DNA of 64,000 nucleotides from NCBI RefSeq assembly GCF_014697125.1, contig NZ_JACJRG010000010.1, forward strand, positions 1-64,000, in the 5' to 3' direction. The notes beneath the pieces are model-generated. The model ran no database searches, had not been told where the DNA came from, and saw only the letters and a program-made list of their open reading frames with translations. The first letter of the stretch is position 1. The number at the start of each line of letters is the position of its first letter. This stretch comes from Anabaena minutissima FACHB-250 (GTDB taxonomy: Bacteria; Cyanobacteriota; Cyanobacteriia; Cyanobacteriales; Nostocaceae). The position numbers and the translations under genes are program-made. This document shows positions 56,026-64,000 of the stretch, piece after piece.

Positions 56026-57099
56026 TTACTTTAAGATTACTGTGCTGCGGAGACGCCCATTATTAGCAAATTTCTTTTGCAGAATTTGCCGATAAACTTC
56101 TTCATAGCCATCAGTCATGGCTTGGAGGCTAAAACGGTTTTGGACATACTCCCGACAAGCATAACGGTTTAAATCTGCAACTTTAGCGATCGCACTAACG
56201 CACTCTTCGACATCATTGCATAGGAAACCCGTTTTACCGTGGGCAATCACTTCTGTAGTTGATCCGAGTTTCATGGCGATAACTGGTGTACCTGAAGCCA
56301 TTGATTCAACCATGACTAAACCGAATGGTTCTCGCCAGGTGATGGGGAATAAGGTTGCTACTGCACCTCCCATCAGGATATTTTTTTGTGTATGATTTGC
56401 TTCGCCTAAATACTCGATTTGCTGACCATCAATTAATGGTTTAACTTCTTTTTCAAAATATTCCACATCAACAACGTCTACTTTACCGGCTATTTTTAAT
56501 CGCCAACCAGCTTTTTTAGCAATTTCTATGGCTAAATGTGTGCCTTTTTCTGGAGATATCCGACCTAAAAAGGTTAGATATGGCGGTTCATCTGGTTGGG
56601 GATAAAACTTATAACTACTAACATCAATGCCGTTGTAAACTGTTCCCACATAATTGAGTCCTAATCTGAGTTCCCGTTGGGCATCAGAAATACTCACAAA
56701 AGGCTGACTTTTTGCATACTGAAACATTTTTTCATTGTCAGGGGTAAAAATGCCATGTAGAGTGTTAACTGTAGGCGTTTTCACCAGTTTGGTATAAGAC
56801 AATGATGCACAGCCCATGTGCGAATGAATAATGTCAAATTCGTCTGCACGTTCATATACTGAACCTAGTTGTAGCATTTCGTAAATGCCATATTCTTTGA
56901 TACTAGAATCAAGCCTGAGCGCACGGGGATGAACTGATGCTAGCTTGGCTGAAGTGATAGAATCTCCTGAAGCAAACAGTGTTACTTCGTGTCCTCGTCG
57001 GACTAACTCATCAGTTAATAACCCCACCACTAACTCTATACCGCCATAAGCAGGCGGGGGTACTCTCTCCCATAATGGGGCTATTTGAGCAATTCTCAT
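56026..57099 (-). CDS. Glycosyltransferase family 4 protein
   Basis: 357 residues, started at the ATG at 57097-57099, six bases after a strong GGAGG site; a GTG just upstream is an artefact. GT-B fold: the N-terminal PPPAYGGIELVVGLLTDELVRRGHEVTLFASGDS is the acceptor half, SLSYTKLVKTPTVNTLHG follows, and the donor half has YLTFLGRISPEKGTHLAIEIAKKAG, EPFGLVMVESMASGTPVIAM with the E-x7-E signature and GSTTEVIAHGKTGFLC. A retaining transferase using a nucleotide sugar; acceptor unknown. Single gene. Confidence 0.9.
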   Translation of the reverse strand: MRIAQIAPLWERVPPPAYGGIELVVGLLTDELVRRGHEVTLFASGDSITSAKLASVHPRALRLDSSIKEYGIYEMLQLGSVYERADEFDIIHSHMGCASLSYTKLVKTPTVNTLHGIFTPDNEKMFQYAKSQPFVSISDAQRELRLGLNYVGTVYNGIDVSSYKFYPQPDEPPYLTFLGRISPEKGTHLAIEIAKKAGWRLKIAGKVDVVDVEYFEKEVKPLIDGQQIEYLGEANHTQKNILMGGAVATLFPITWREPFGLVMVESMASGTPVIAMKLGSTTEVIAHGKTGFLCNDVEECVSAIAKVADLNRYACREYVQNRFSLQAMTDGYEEVYRQILQKKFANNGRLRSTVILK

Positions 57100-57752
57100 C
57101 ACAAACCTCCGACAAACTAAGATTTGAATTAGGTGTGTTTGTTTATAGTTTCCAGAGTGCTTGCGGTTAATTTAGGGCGCACTAGAAACCATTTTTTAAC
57201 ACCAATTTTTTAAATTCATTACCCCTAAATCTTATGCTTTAAATTCTTAATTACTCGTCTATCCTAGTAGGGAAATTACCCTATTCCTCATACAGTATAT
57301 TTGTCTTATGATTAGTATTTTATGTACATTGGAAATACGGGTCAATAATTTACAAAAATAATCGCGTTTCGAGAGAAGTTGCATTGTAATTTTTCTAGAG
57401 CATCATTGCACCAAGTCAATCTAAACTATTGGAGTGGGAATTTAGGTATTTTTGTTAGGAAAAACTTTAAAATTAACGGATTGGATAGTATATTGCCATC
57501 ATTAGAGTTTTATTTATGTATTTTCTCATCTTTACTCTTTCAAAGCCTTAAAATACAGGTTTTTTGATTTTTGACAATTAGAGAGACGGGATAAATTGTC
57601 GTTTCTACAGAAAATCTGTTAGACATCTGGTGAAAAAGATTGTAGAGACGTAGAAAGCTACATCTTTACAAGGTTTCTGGAGATATCTAATATTGACGTT
57701 TGCTGTCAAGTCGAATATATTTTATACTGCCATACTTAAGAATAATCAAAAC
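57100..57752. other. Long AT-rich spacer upstream of potC-like gene
   Basis: No gene is supported. A frame at 57379-57567 starts at TTG and lacks coding character. GTAGAGACG-type repeats occur near 57641 and 57650. The region carries divergent promoters. Confidence 0.4.
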
Positions 57753-58556
57753 GTGAATATATCTCCATCTCAAAAAAAACCGTTTGTCACATGGCAAGCG
57801 GTTTTCTCAGTAGTCATGTTTGTGTTTATGTACCTACCGATTCTGGTACTAGGGTTTTATAGCTTCAACCAATCACCCTACAGTGCAACTTGGCAAGGCT
57901 TCACCCTCGATTGGTACACCAAATTACTAAGTGACGATCGCATTCTCTCAGCCTTAAAAAATAGTTTAATTGTCGCCATGTCTGCGGTAAGTGTCTCCGC
58001 AGTCTTAGGAACTTTGATGGCGGTAGGCTTGGCGCGTTATCAGTTTTTTGGGAAAAAGCTATATCGTGGTATTGCTTATCTACCCTTAATTATTCCCGAT
58101 ATTGCGATCGCAGTTGCCACCCTCGTTTTTCTGGCAGCCTTCGCTATCCCCTTGAGTTTATGGACAATTGTAGCTGCTCACGTAGTATTTTGTATAGCTT
58201 ATATCGGACTAGTCGTTTCTTCCCGACTTACTAATTTAGATCCCCATCTAGAAGAAGCTGCATTAGATTTAGGTGCTACACCAGTACAAGCTTTTATTAA
58301 AGTATTACTACCACAATTAATGCCAGGAATTGTTGCAGGTTGTTTACTAGCATTCGTCCTCAGCTTAGATGACTTTCTTATCTCTAGTTTTACCTCTGGT
58401 AGCGGTTATAATACCTTACCAATGGAAATTTTTAGTCGTATTAGAACAGGCGTTAAACCTGATATTAATGCTTTAAGTGTTTTATTAATTGTCGCCTCTG
58501 CAATGGTTGCTGTCATAGCTGAATCAATTCGCGCCTTGGGAGATAAGAGGGAATAG
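57753..58556 (+). CDS. potC: ABC transporter permease, PotC-like
   Basis: About 267 residues from the GTG at 57753; a TTG 60 bp upstream would give 287. Six membrane helices: about 15-40, 66-92, 103-125, 130-155, 188-215 and 235-258. The permease EAA motif LEEAALDLGATPVQAFIKVLLPQLMPG is intact. YLPILVLGFYSFNQS and SLDDFLISSFTSGSGYNTLPM are typical of PotC, the inner-membrane subunit of spermidine/putrescine uptake. The ATPase, PotB and binding protein are not adjacent, so it is either the end of a split operon or works with distant subunits. Confidence 0.85.
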   Translation: MNISPSQKKPFVTWQAVFSVVMFVFMYLPILVLGFYSFNQSPYSATWQGFTLDWYTKLLSDDRILSALKNSLIVAMSAVSVSAVLGTLMAVGLARYQFFGKKLYRGIAYLPLIIPDIAIAVATLVFLAAFAIPLSLWTIVAAHVVFCIAYIGLVVSSRLTNLDPHLEEAALDLGATPVQAFIKVLLPQLMPGIVAGCLLAFVLSLDDFLISSFTSGSGYNTLPMEIFSRIRTGVKPDINALSVLLIVASAMVAVIAESIRALGDKRE

Positions 58557-58585
58557 GGGATAGGTGACAGGGGACAGGTGACAGA
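58557..58585. repeat. GGTGACA tandem repeat
   Basis: GGATAGGTGACAGGGGACAG and a further GGTGACA follow the potC-like stop codon, the same unit as at 5611 and 15403. Confidence 0.8.
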
Positions 58586-58627
58586 TTCTTAGGGTTTTGT
58601 TTGTGTAGCTGCGACTTCCAGTCGCTT

Positions 58628-58731
58628 AGAGGTTGTTTAAAAAGTCCCCTTCTATATCATGCTGAGGAACGTAGGCAAAGCCTTCCCGTAGGGTAGCATC
58701 TCAACCCCTTCCGACTTTTCAAACAACCTCT
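58628..58731. repeat. MITE-like element with AGAGGTTGTTT ends
   Basis: AGAGGTTGTTTAAAAAGTC (58628-58646) pairs with 58713-58731 over 19 bp with one mismatch. TTA lies on both sides. The 104-bp unit is 17 bp from the NB-ARC stop codon and could double as a terminator. Confidence 0.75.
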
Positions 58732-58748
58732 TAAAACTGAAACTCTAT

Positions 58749-60335
58749 TTATTCAAAAGCAGAAAGCAAATGTGAGATATTTTTAGAGGTATATCCTTGA
58801 GCTTCCAATAGAGAAATAACCTTGTTCAGTTGAGTTTCCACGTGCTGCTGACTACGAAATTGAGCTAATAGAGTTTGTTGAATAGGTTTAACAAATCGTC
58901 GCATTTGTTCTTGATTCAGTTCCTCATCTTTTGGATATTCTGTAATAAAATTATGGGTGATAAACAGTTCAAAACCATTAATAACACCACTTGTAAATAC
59001 TTGTTTAATCTGTTCACAAGTTTTGAAAATAAATCGCTTGGTGCTATATTTCAAAATTACCGGGTCTAGTATATAAATCACTGGAATTTCTTCTTTATTG
59101 ATATCCAATAAAGAATGCCTACTAATTAAATCATTTAAAGTTTGGAGTAAATGACTATCAGTTAACAATTGCCGACTATCTTGTAGCAATTGATTCCATA
59201 ATGCTGTATTGCGTCTGATAGCCACCCAATAAATCAAATTTATTTCTGCTTGTGAGAGGGCTTGGAATTGTCTATCTAAGAAGTCAGTTGTAACTTCATC
59301 AACAAAAATTGAGAGCATCATAAAGTTTGATATGTCACCACCGAATGAACTATTAACACTCCCAATAATTCTTTTCAGAATCCACGGATTGTTATAACGC
59401 CTGCTAAGTTCTTCTATCTCACTATCTGTACCTGACAAACCTTCTGTTCTTAAAAATTCTTGTCCATCTTCATAACTTAACCCTCCCAATCTTTTGGAGT
59501 AAACAAATTGACCTTCTAATCTTTCAATATTTTTAGGTCTTCTTCTACTCAGCAATAATAAACAGCTTTTGTGAGATTCTTTAGCAACTCTCTCTACAAA
59601 TAAATTATAGTTTGTATAATCTTCACTATGATTGCCAATAATTTCTTCCCAACCATCCAGCACTATCAAACATCTTTGACGATGTAAATACTGCATGATT
59701 TGATCAATATTGCCTGTTTCTTGTTCACCTCTCGATAAAAACTGTACAAGTTTTATCAATATTTCTGAAAATGGAGGTGCTGATTGTAGAGGAAGCCAGA
59801 TTACGAAATCATATCTTTTAGCAATTTCATTTCTTTCTACTAAATGGCGAACTAAGGCACTTTTACCAACTCCTCCCATGCCGTAAACTGTAACTAATCG
59901 ACAGTTTTGTGCGATGATCTGTTGCTGAAGTTGATCTAATTCTTGGGTACGTCCATAAAACTTAGCCAGAGAGGGTGCTTCGCTCAAATCTCTGTTGGTA
60001 TCTGTTTCATTTTCTTTGATTTCTTCCCAGTTCAAATCCAATACTTGGCAAAAAGCAATAAAATTTTCAGCCGTAATCTGACATTTTGCTTCCTTAAAGC
60101 GTCTCCAAGTCGCTAACCCCACAGCGTATGGGCCAAAATTATCCCAGTCTCGATGCGGTTCTAAAATTTTACTGGCTTCCTTAAGAAATATTGCTTCCAT
60201 ATCCCAACCTGGCTCAATCCATCCTTTTTCCTTAATTCTGTCTTTTCTGGCTTGGTCATTTTTTTTCGTCCTAGCTTCCTGGATAAGTTGTTTTCCACGT
60301 TGAGAAGCTTTGAGAGATAAGCGTTTTCTAGACAT
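58749..60335 (-). CDS. NB-ARC STAND ATPase
   Basis: 528 residues from the ATG at 60333-60335, which follows AGGA; an earlier start adds eight residues. An N-terminal helical domain (KASQRGKQLIQEAR, ATWRRFKEAKCQITAENFIAFCQVLDLNWEEI) is the one found on cyanobacterial STAND proteins. NB-ARC follows: Walker A VYGMGGVGKSALVRHL (about 157-172), Walker B CLIVLDGWEEI, RRRPKNIERLEG and the LGGLSYEDGQEFL helix. The C-terminus is a helical region without visible WD40 or TPR sensor repeats, which is short for a STAND protein. It starts 58 bp after the kinase-receptor gene and may be co-transcribed. Confidence 0.88.
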   Translation of the reverse strand: MSRKRLSLKASQRGKQLIQEARTKKNDQARKDRIKEKGWIEPGWDMEAIFLKEASKILEPHRDWDNFGPYAVGLATWRRFKEAKCQITAENFIAFCQVLDLNWEEIKENETDTNRDLSEAPSLAKFYGRTQELDQLQQQIIAQNCRLVTVYGMGGVGKSALVRHLVERNEIAKRYDFVIWLPLQSAPPFSEILIKLVQFLSRGEQETGNIDQIMQYLHRQRCLIVLDGWEEIIGNHSEDYTNYNLFVERVAKESHKSCLLLLSRRRPKNIERLEGQFVYSKRLGGLSYEDGQEFLRTEGLSGTDSEIEELSRRYNNPWILKRIIGSVNSSFGGDISNFMMLSIFVDEVTTDFLDRQFQALSQAEINLIYWVAIRRNTALWNQLLQDSRQLLTDSHLLQTLNDLISRHSLLDINKEEIPVIYILDPVILKYSTKRFIFKTCEQIKQVFTSGVINGFELFITHNFITEYPKDEELNQEQMRRFVKPIQQTLLAQFRSQQHVETQLNKVISLLEAQGYTSKNISHLLSAFE

Positions 60336-60393
60336 AATTTTCCTAGTATTTGCTAACAATTTACACGATGCAATTGCAAGTTAATAAGACTTG

Positions 60394-63042
60394 TTAGGGA
60401 TTATTTCTCTCTGGTATTTGCTCCAACTCAAAGCCATATTTATCAGGGGTAATTTCCTTAACTTTGACTAAAACACCCACACCTTTAACTAACTTGCGAT
60501 CATGTTCATGTTTTTTATCCTTATCATCATAAAACTTGATCTCCGTAGTTGAACCCAAAGTTGAGAAGTTAGGTTCATTCAACTTACTATATATATCTTG
60601 ACGAGTTTTATTACTCTTACCATTAAGGTCAGTCAAAGCCTTAACAAATACCTGTGCTGCATCATAAGAACTCATACTTCTCCATGTGATATCCTTGATC
60701 CACCCAATGTCTTCAGCTTTTTGACGGAACTGAGGAGTAGCAATATCTTTATGAGAAAAAACAGCAATAATCATACCACTAGCAGCTTCTTTGAGAGCCA
60801 ATATCTTTTGACTATATAAAACATCTCCTGCTAGCATTTTAAATTGTTGATTTCCTAAGTTAATAATGTCTATTTCTATATCTAAAGCATCACGACTAGC
60901 AAATAATAGCAATGCTTCTGCTGCTGGTGAAATTTTTGCTTGCTGTATGCAAAGCATTGGTGTATATGTAATTAAACTACAATACTGAATATGATTATTA
61001 TGATTTATTCCGTTACGTATTAAATACTCATTAAATTCTCGTCTGAGAGAATCGCTATATCCATCGGATGGATCATAAACAATCGTTGCTTTACGCACTT
61101 GCAACGTATCCCACATATATTTAGCTAAATCACTAGCAGCTAAGGCATCGTTAGAAGCTGTACGGAAAACATATTGATTTAAATCTTTACTTGGATCAAG
61201 AATATTAGGTTTCCTAATGGCAGTGCTTGTGGGTGAAATCAGCACAAGTTTTTCTGTTTCACTAAGTTGTGCTGCGCCATAAATTTTTCCTGCTTTCCAA
61301 GTGTTAATACTGGTATAATGACCAATAACTCCTAGTATTTCACTTTTGACAAAATCACTATCTTCGGGAATATTTTTTTGAGAAATATACGTAGCTACTT
61401 TCTCAGGAGTAATTTGATCACCGTCAATATTTTCTTTGGCTATAAGAACTTGGAATAATGATTGATCGGCGTTGAGAGATTGGGCTACACCACGCAATAT
61501 TTCTAATGCAATCTCATGATGGTCAGAGTAACCTGGAATCACAACTACAATTGTGGGCAGACTAAGGTTTGATGGAGTTTGAGCAACTGTGGCATTATAT
61601 GCGTAAATTACTGTCTCTGGATCAACTTCACACGTTGTTGTCTGAGCAGCTTGTTTAAATAGCTGTTTAGCTCGGTTGAAATGATTTTCAGCTTGTGTGA
61701 AATCTTTGTTCGCGAAGGCTTCCATCCCTTGTCTCTTGTAATCGTAAGCTGTTGAGCATTGCGAAGGAGAAGGAATTACTTTTGGATTGGGCGGAATTAA
61801 TGCTTCTTCCCCCCTGCTAAAGTATTGGGAATTAGGTAGTGGTGGTTTAACTGGTGGCTTCTCAGGAGGTTTAGGATGGACAGCAACTGCGATCGCTATT
61901 CCTAAAAAAAATGGCCAGCTAAAACCTATTATCGAACGCCAACGTTGAGGAAGTCGCTCTACCCCATTACTAAATCTCTTAAACCAAGAAACTTTAGGAT
62001 GCGGATCTGGATTAGATGTTTGAGTAGAAAGTGAATTTGGAGCAGGTGCTTGAGTAGCAAGCAAATCTGGTTTAAGTTCAGCAGACAAAATATCCAGAAC
62101 TTCTTGAGCAGACTGAGGACGATCTTCCGGTTCGTATTGCAGCATTTTATCTAAAGCCTCGGCAAAATGCTGATCCCTCACCTGTAAATTCTCTTTCAAT
62201 TTTGACTTAAACAGCAGCCGATTAGGATTTTTATTTCCTGTTAATAAAGAGAGACAAGTTGTAGCTAAAGCATATAAATCTGATGCAGGGGATAATTTTT
62301 CCCCACGGGATTGCTCAGGCGGTGCAAAACGAGCATCTAAGACTATAGATGTTGTATCAACAGGTAATCCTTGTACTATCTGTCTAACTGCACCAAAATC
62401 TATTAGATATAACCTCCCATCATAGCTACAGTGCATGATATTGGCAGGCTTGATATCTCTATGTATAACTCCATGAGTACCGTCATAATTATGGATATAC
62501 TTTAGTATATTTAGAATTTCCTTGAGAATATTTATAACTTCATCCTCTGTAAATTTTTCCTTCTGCTGGAGTTCTTGATCTAAATTATGTCCTTCGATAT
62601 AATCCTGCACCAAATAAAAAAACTTTTGTACACGGCCTATTTCTTCATTAACTTCCTCATGAAAATAATCCCAAAATCTGGGTATCTGTTGATGTCTCAG
62701 TTCTTCCAAAGTACTTGCTTCTTCACCAAACTTTTCCTCTATATAGTTCAGTGTTGAAGGAGTTAATATTTGTCCAGGATGATTTATCGGATGTAACTGT
62801 TTAATTACACGGATATTACGAGAGAATATCTGATCATTGGCTCTAAGAATATCCTTGGCTTTAAAAGTTCTACCAAATCCGCCACTTCCTAATAAATCTA
62901 TAGCTACAAAACGCGCCTGTAAAATCAATGGCATTTTACAATTAACACAACATATTTCTGTCGCAGAGCGTGCAATTAAACATTCATCTGGAATAGTATT
63001 TTCAGGTTTTGTACAACTTGGACGGGTGCAGTAAACTTCCAT
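60394..63042 (-). CDS. Transmembrane Ser/Thr kinase with solute-binding-protein outer domain
   Basis: 882 residues. An N-terminal Cys pair region (CTRPSCTKP, CCVNCKMP) suggests zinc binding; the kinase (about 44-322) has the glycine loop LLGSGGFGRTF, Lys81 in VIKQL, HRDIKPANIMH (Asp196) and DFGAVRQ (Asp215), so it looks active. A single membrane helix spans about 371-388. Outside, a short TPR-like segment (RQGMEAFANKDFTQAENHFNRA) precedes a type-1 periplasmic-binding domain (about 490-860), as in branched-chain amino acid receptors: TIVVVIPGYSDHHEIALEILRGV, ILGVIGHYTSINTWKAGKIYG, YVFRTASNDALAASDLAKYM, KATIVYDPSDGYSDSLRREF. GAGGTG precedes the ATG. Its ligand is unknown. Confidence 0.9.
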   Translation of the reverse strand: MEVYCTRPSCTKPENTIPDECLIARSATEICCVNCKMPLILQARFVAIDLLGSGGFGRTFKAKDILRANDQIFSRNIRVIKQLHPINHPGQILTPSTLNYIEEKFGEEASTLEELRHQQIPRFWDYFHEEVNEEIGRVQKFFYLVQDYIEGHNLDQELQQKEKFTEDEVINILKEILNILKYIHNYDGTHGVIHRDIKPANIMHCSYDGRLYLIDFGAVRQIVQGLPVDTTSIVLDARFAPPEQSRGEKLSPASDLYALATTCLSLLTGNKNPNRLLFKSKLKENLQVRDQHFAEALDKMLQYEPEDRPQSAQEVLDILSAELKPDLLATQAPAPNSLSTQTSNPDPHPKVSWFKRFSNGVERLPQRWRSIIGFSWPFFLGIAIAVAVHPKPPEKPPVKPPLPNSQYFSRGEEALIPPNPKVIPSPSQCSTAYDYKRQGMEAFANKDFTQAENHFNRAKQLFKQAAQTTTCEVDPETVIYAYNATVAQTPSNLSLPTIVVVIPGYSDHHEIALEILRGVAQSLNADQSLFQVLIAKENIDGDQITPEKVATYISQKNIPEDSDFVKSEILGVIGHYTSINTWKAGKIYGAAQLSETEKLVLISPTSTAIRKPNILDPSKDLNQYVFRTASNDALAASDLAKYMWDTLQVRKATIVYDPSDGYSDSLRREFNEYLIRNGINHNNHIQYCSLITYTPMLCIQQAKISPAAEALLLFASRDALDIEIDIINLGNQQFKMLAGDVLYSQKILALKEAASGMIIAVFSHKDIATPQFRQKAEDIGWIKDITWRSMSSYDAAQVFVKALTDLNGKSNKTRQDIYSKLNEPNFSTLGSTTEIKFYDDKDKKHEHDRKLVKGVGVLVKVKEITPDKYGFELEQIPERNNP

Positions 63043-63418
63043 TGATTCACCTCTAAATTTAGTTTAATTACACACTGGATAATGAGATATTTTTAAATTC
63101 GTAAACATTGATAGGTTCAGATTTCCGACTTTTTTAATAAATCGAGGAGCTAAATTTATAATTTTTATAGAAGCGGGGATATTAAGCCCAAAAATTACGT
63201 AATGGAAAACTTTGCCGTAGGCTATTACGAATTAGATTGAAGTTACGCCCACTTTTTAGTAAATATTACTTACGTAATAATTCTAGTATAGTTATGATGT
63301 TTTTAACATACTACTAGTAATATTTTTTGCAAAAAATAATAACCTTTGAAAAAATAAAAATTGATGATTTTACAACCCCGACTTTTTTAATCAAATCGGG
63401 GTTCTTACACAATGTTGT
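63043..63418. other. AT-rich spacer between porin and kinase-receptor genes
   Basis: No gene is seen. It holds the kinase-receptor promoter and a clear stem-loop at 63375-63403 next to the porin stop. Confidence 0.45.
63375..63403 (-). terminator. Stem-loop after the porin gene
   Basis: AACCCCGA (63375-63382) and TCGGGGTT (63396-63403) form an 8-bp GC-rich stem with a 13-base loop, 15 bp past the porin stop. T-rich DNA follows on the minus strand, so an intrinsic terminator is likely, though the U-run is weak. Confidence 0.6.
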
Positions 63419-64000
63419 TTATATCTTAAAAGTAGTCCTAATTACTCCCAGAAAAACGTCGCCATTCTGCTCGTTGTGGTTTGGTGATGTCAGCCAAATC
63501 AAACCAGGCGTAATGCTGATTTTGTCGTTGATTTGATACCGATAAAACCCTTCAATGTGAAGTCCCGTATCGGGATCACGACGAGATAAGCCGGATAATT
63601 CGGCTGAAGAACCAGTCAATTTAGGCTGCATCCCCACGATAATTCCGCCCAAATTCCCCTGTTTACCCAAATCAGGAAAGGCTAGAGTCACAGCCCAGTT
63701 CCAAATATCAGCATCACCTTTGACATCGCCAGTTAAAGCCCGCGCATTGGTATAACCTACCCATCCACCAACTTGCAGGCCATTATTAATTTTGACATTC
63801 GTTTCAATCCCATAGGAATTAGAGGAAACTTTTCTACCGCCCAAGTTAGAGGCTAAACTGCCAGTATTATGTCCTAAACCGTTCTCGTTGTAAGCATTGA
63901 CGTAAGTGAAGGCAACTTGGGTAACTTTGTCTTTGGCGTTGGGATAAAATATAATCTGTCCCAATAGACCATATTTACCGTTAAATAGTCCGCTAGTAGG
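63419..64000 (-). CDS. OprB-type outer-membrane porin, 3' part
   Basis: The C-terminal 193 residues of a beta-barrel porin; the frame stays open to the window edge, so the 5' part lies outside. Alternating strands (TQVAFTYVNAYNENGLG, SYGIETNVKINNGLQVGGWVGYTNA, WNWAVTLAFPDLGKQGNLGGIIVGMQP, GLHIEGFYRYQINDKISITPGLIWLTSPNHNEQNGDVFLGVIRTTFKI) match cyanobacterial SLH/OprB carbohydrate or iron-uptake porins. The last residue is not Phe but the final strand is amphipathic. The signal peptide and SLH domain would be off-window. Confidence 0.88.
   Translation of the reverse strand, partial: PTSGLFNGKYGLLGQIIFYPNAKDKVTQVAFTYVNAYNENGLGHNTGSLASNLGGRKVSSNSYGIETNVKINNGLQVGGWVGYTNARALTGDVKGDADIWNWAVTLAFPDLGKQGNLGGIIVGMQPKLTGSSAELSGLSRRDPDTGLHIEGFYRYQINDKISITPGLIWLTSPNHNEQNGDVFLGVIRTTFKI

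Overview
The window looks like chromosomal DNA of a filamentous, heterocyst-type cyanobacterium (Nostocales, Nostoc/Anabaena-like). This rests on many copies of the palindrome GCGATCGC, heptanucleotide tandem repeats (GGTGACA, CAGCACT, AAAGTCA and CCCCAGT types) in the spacers, several families of small inverted-repeat elements, and cyanobacterial genes such as Ycf54, an ethylene-receptor-like kinase, a PlmA-like GntR regulator, GAF/histidine kinases and an OprB-type porin. Family assignments come from reading motifs in the translations; no database search was run.

Layout. 0-6.5 kb: Tat-exported PhoD phosphatase with a candidate Pho box, a decayed PEP-CTERM gene, an unknown 380-aa protein, an AI-2E family transporter, a NUDIX hydrolase and a small lipoprotein. 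6.9-12.7 kb: core metabolism (folD, GGPP synthase, a DUF212 membrane protein, a secreted SPOR-like protein, ycf54, a SnoaL-like protein, pdxJ). 13.3-24.8 kb: ethylene-receptor-like hybrid kinase, murF, a TerB-like protein, a 45-aa membrane peptide, a histone-deacetylase-like hydrolase, gyrA and lnt (4-bp overlap). 25-36.3 kb: a giant Ser/Thr-kinase/AAA/GAF/histidine-kinase protein, a helical heme-oxygenase-like protein, a sulfite-oxidase-type Mo enzyme and a multi-GAF histidine kinase with a phytochrome-type Cys-His pair. 36.3-43.3 kb is accessory DNA: a NADAR gene between two inverted copies of a 120-bp repeat, an internally deleted kinase, a TIR-like protein, and an IS with a frameshifted transposase just upstream of the TIR-like gene. 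43.3-45.8 kb: nadA, a metallophosphoesterase and tRNA-Ser(UGA).

45.9-49.6 kb holds the most interesting unit: a compact three-gene minus-strand operon of a small acidic protein, a 685-aa protein with a PIN-nuclease core, and an AAA ATPase. I do not recognise it as a named system; it has the architecture of a defence or nucleic-acid-processing module. 49.8-58.6 kb is mostly housekeeping: an S1-domain protein, dienelactone hydrolase, PlmA-like regulator, an aminotransferase, HPP and DUF1499 proteins, a glycosyltransferase and an orphan PotC-like permease. 58.7-63.0 kb carries a second unusual pair: a transmembrane Ser/Thr kinase whose outer half resembles a type-1 solute-binding protein, followed by an NB-ARC STAND ATPase. 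The window ends inside a porin gene.

Start codons were moved downstream from the longest ORF where a signal peptide, a Shine-Dalgarno sequence or family length supports it; these choices are stated per gene.
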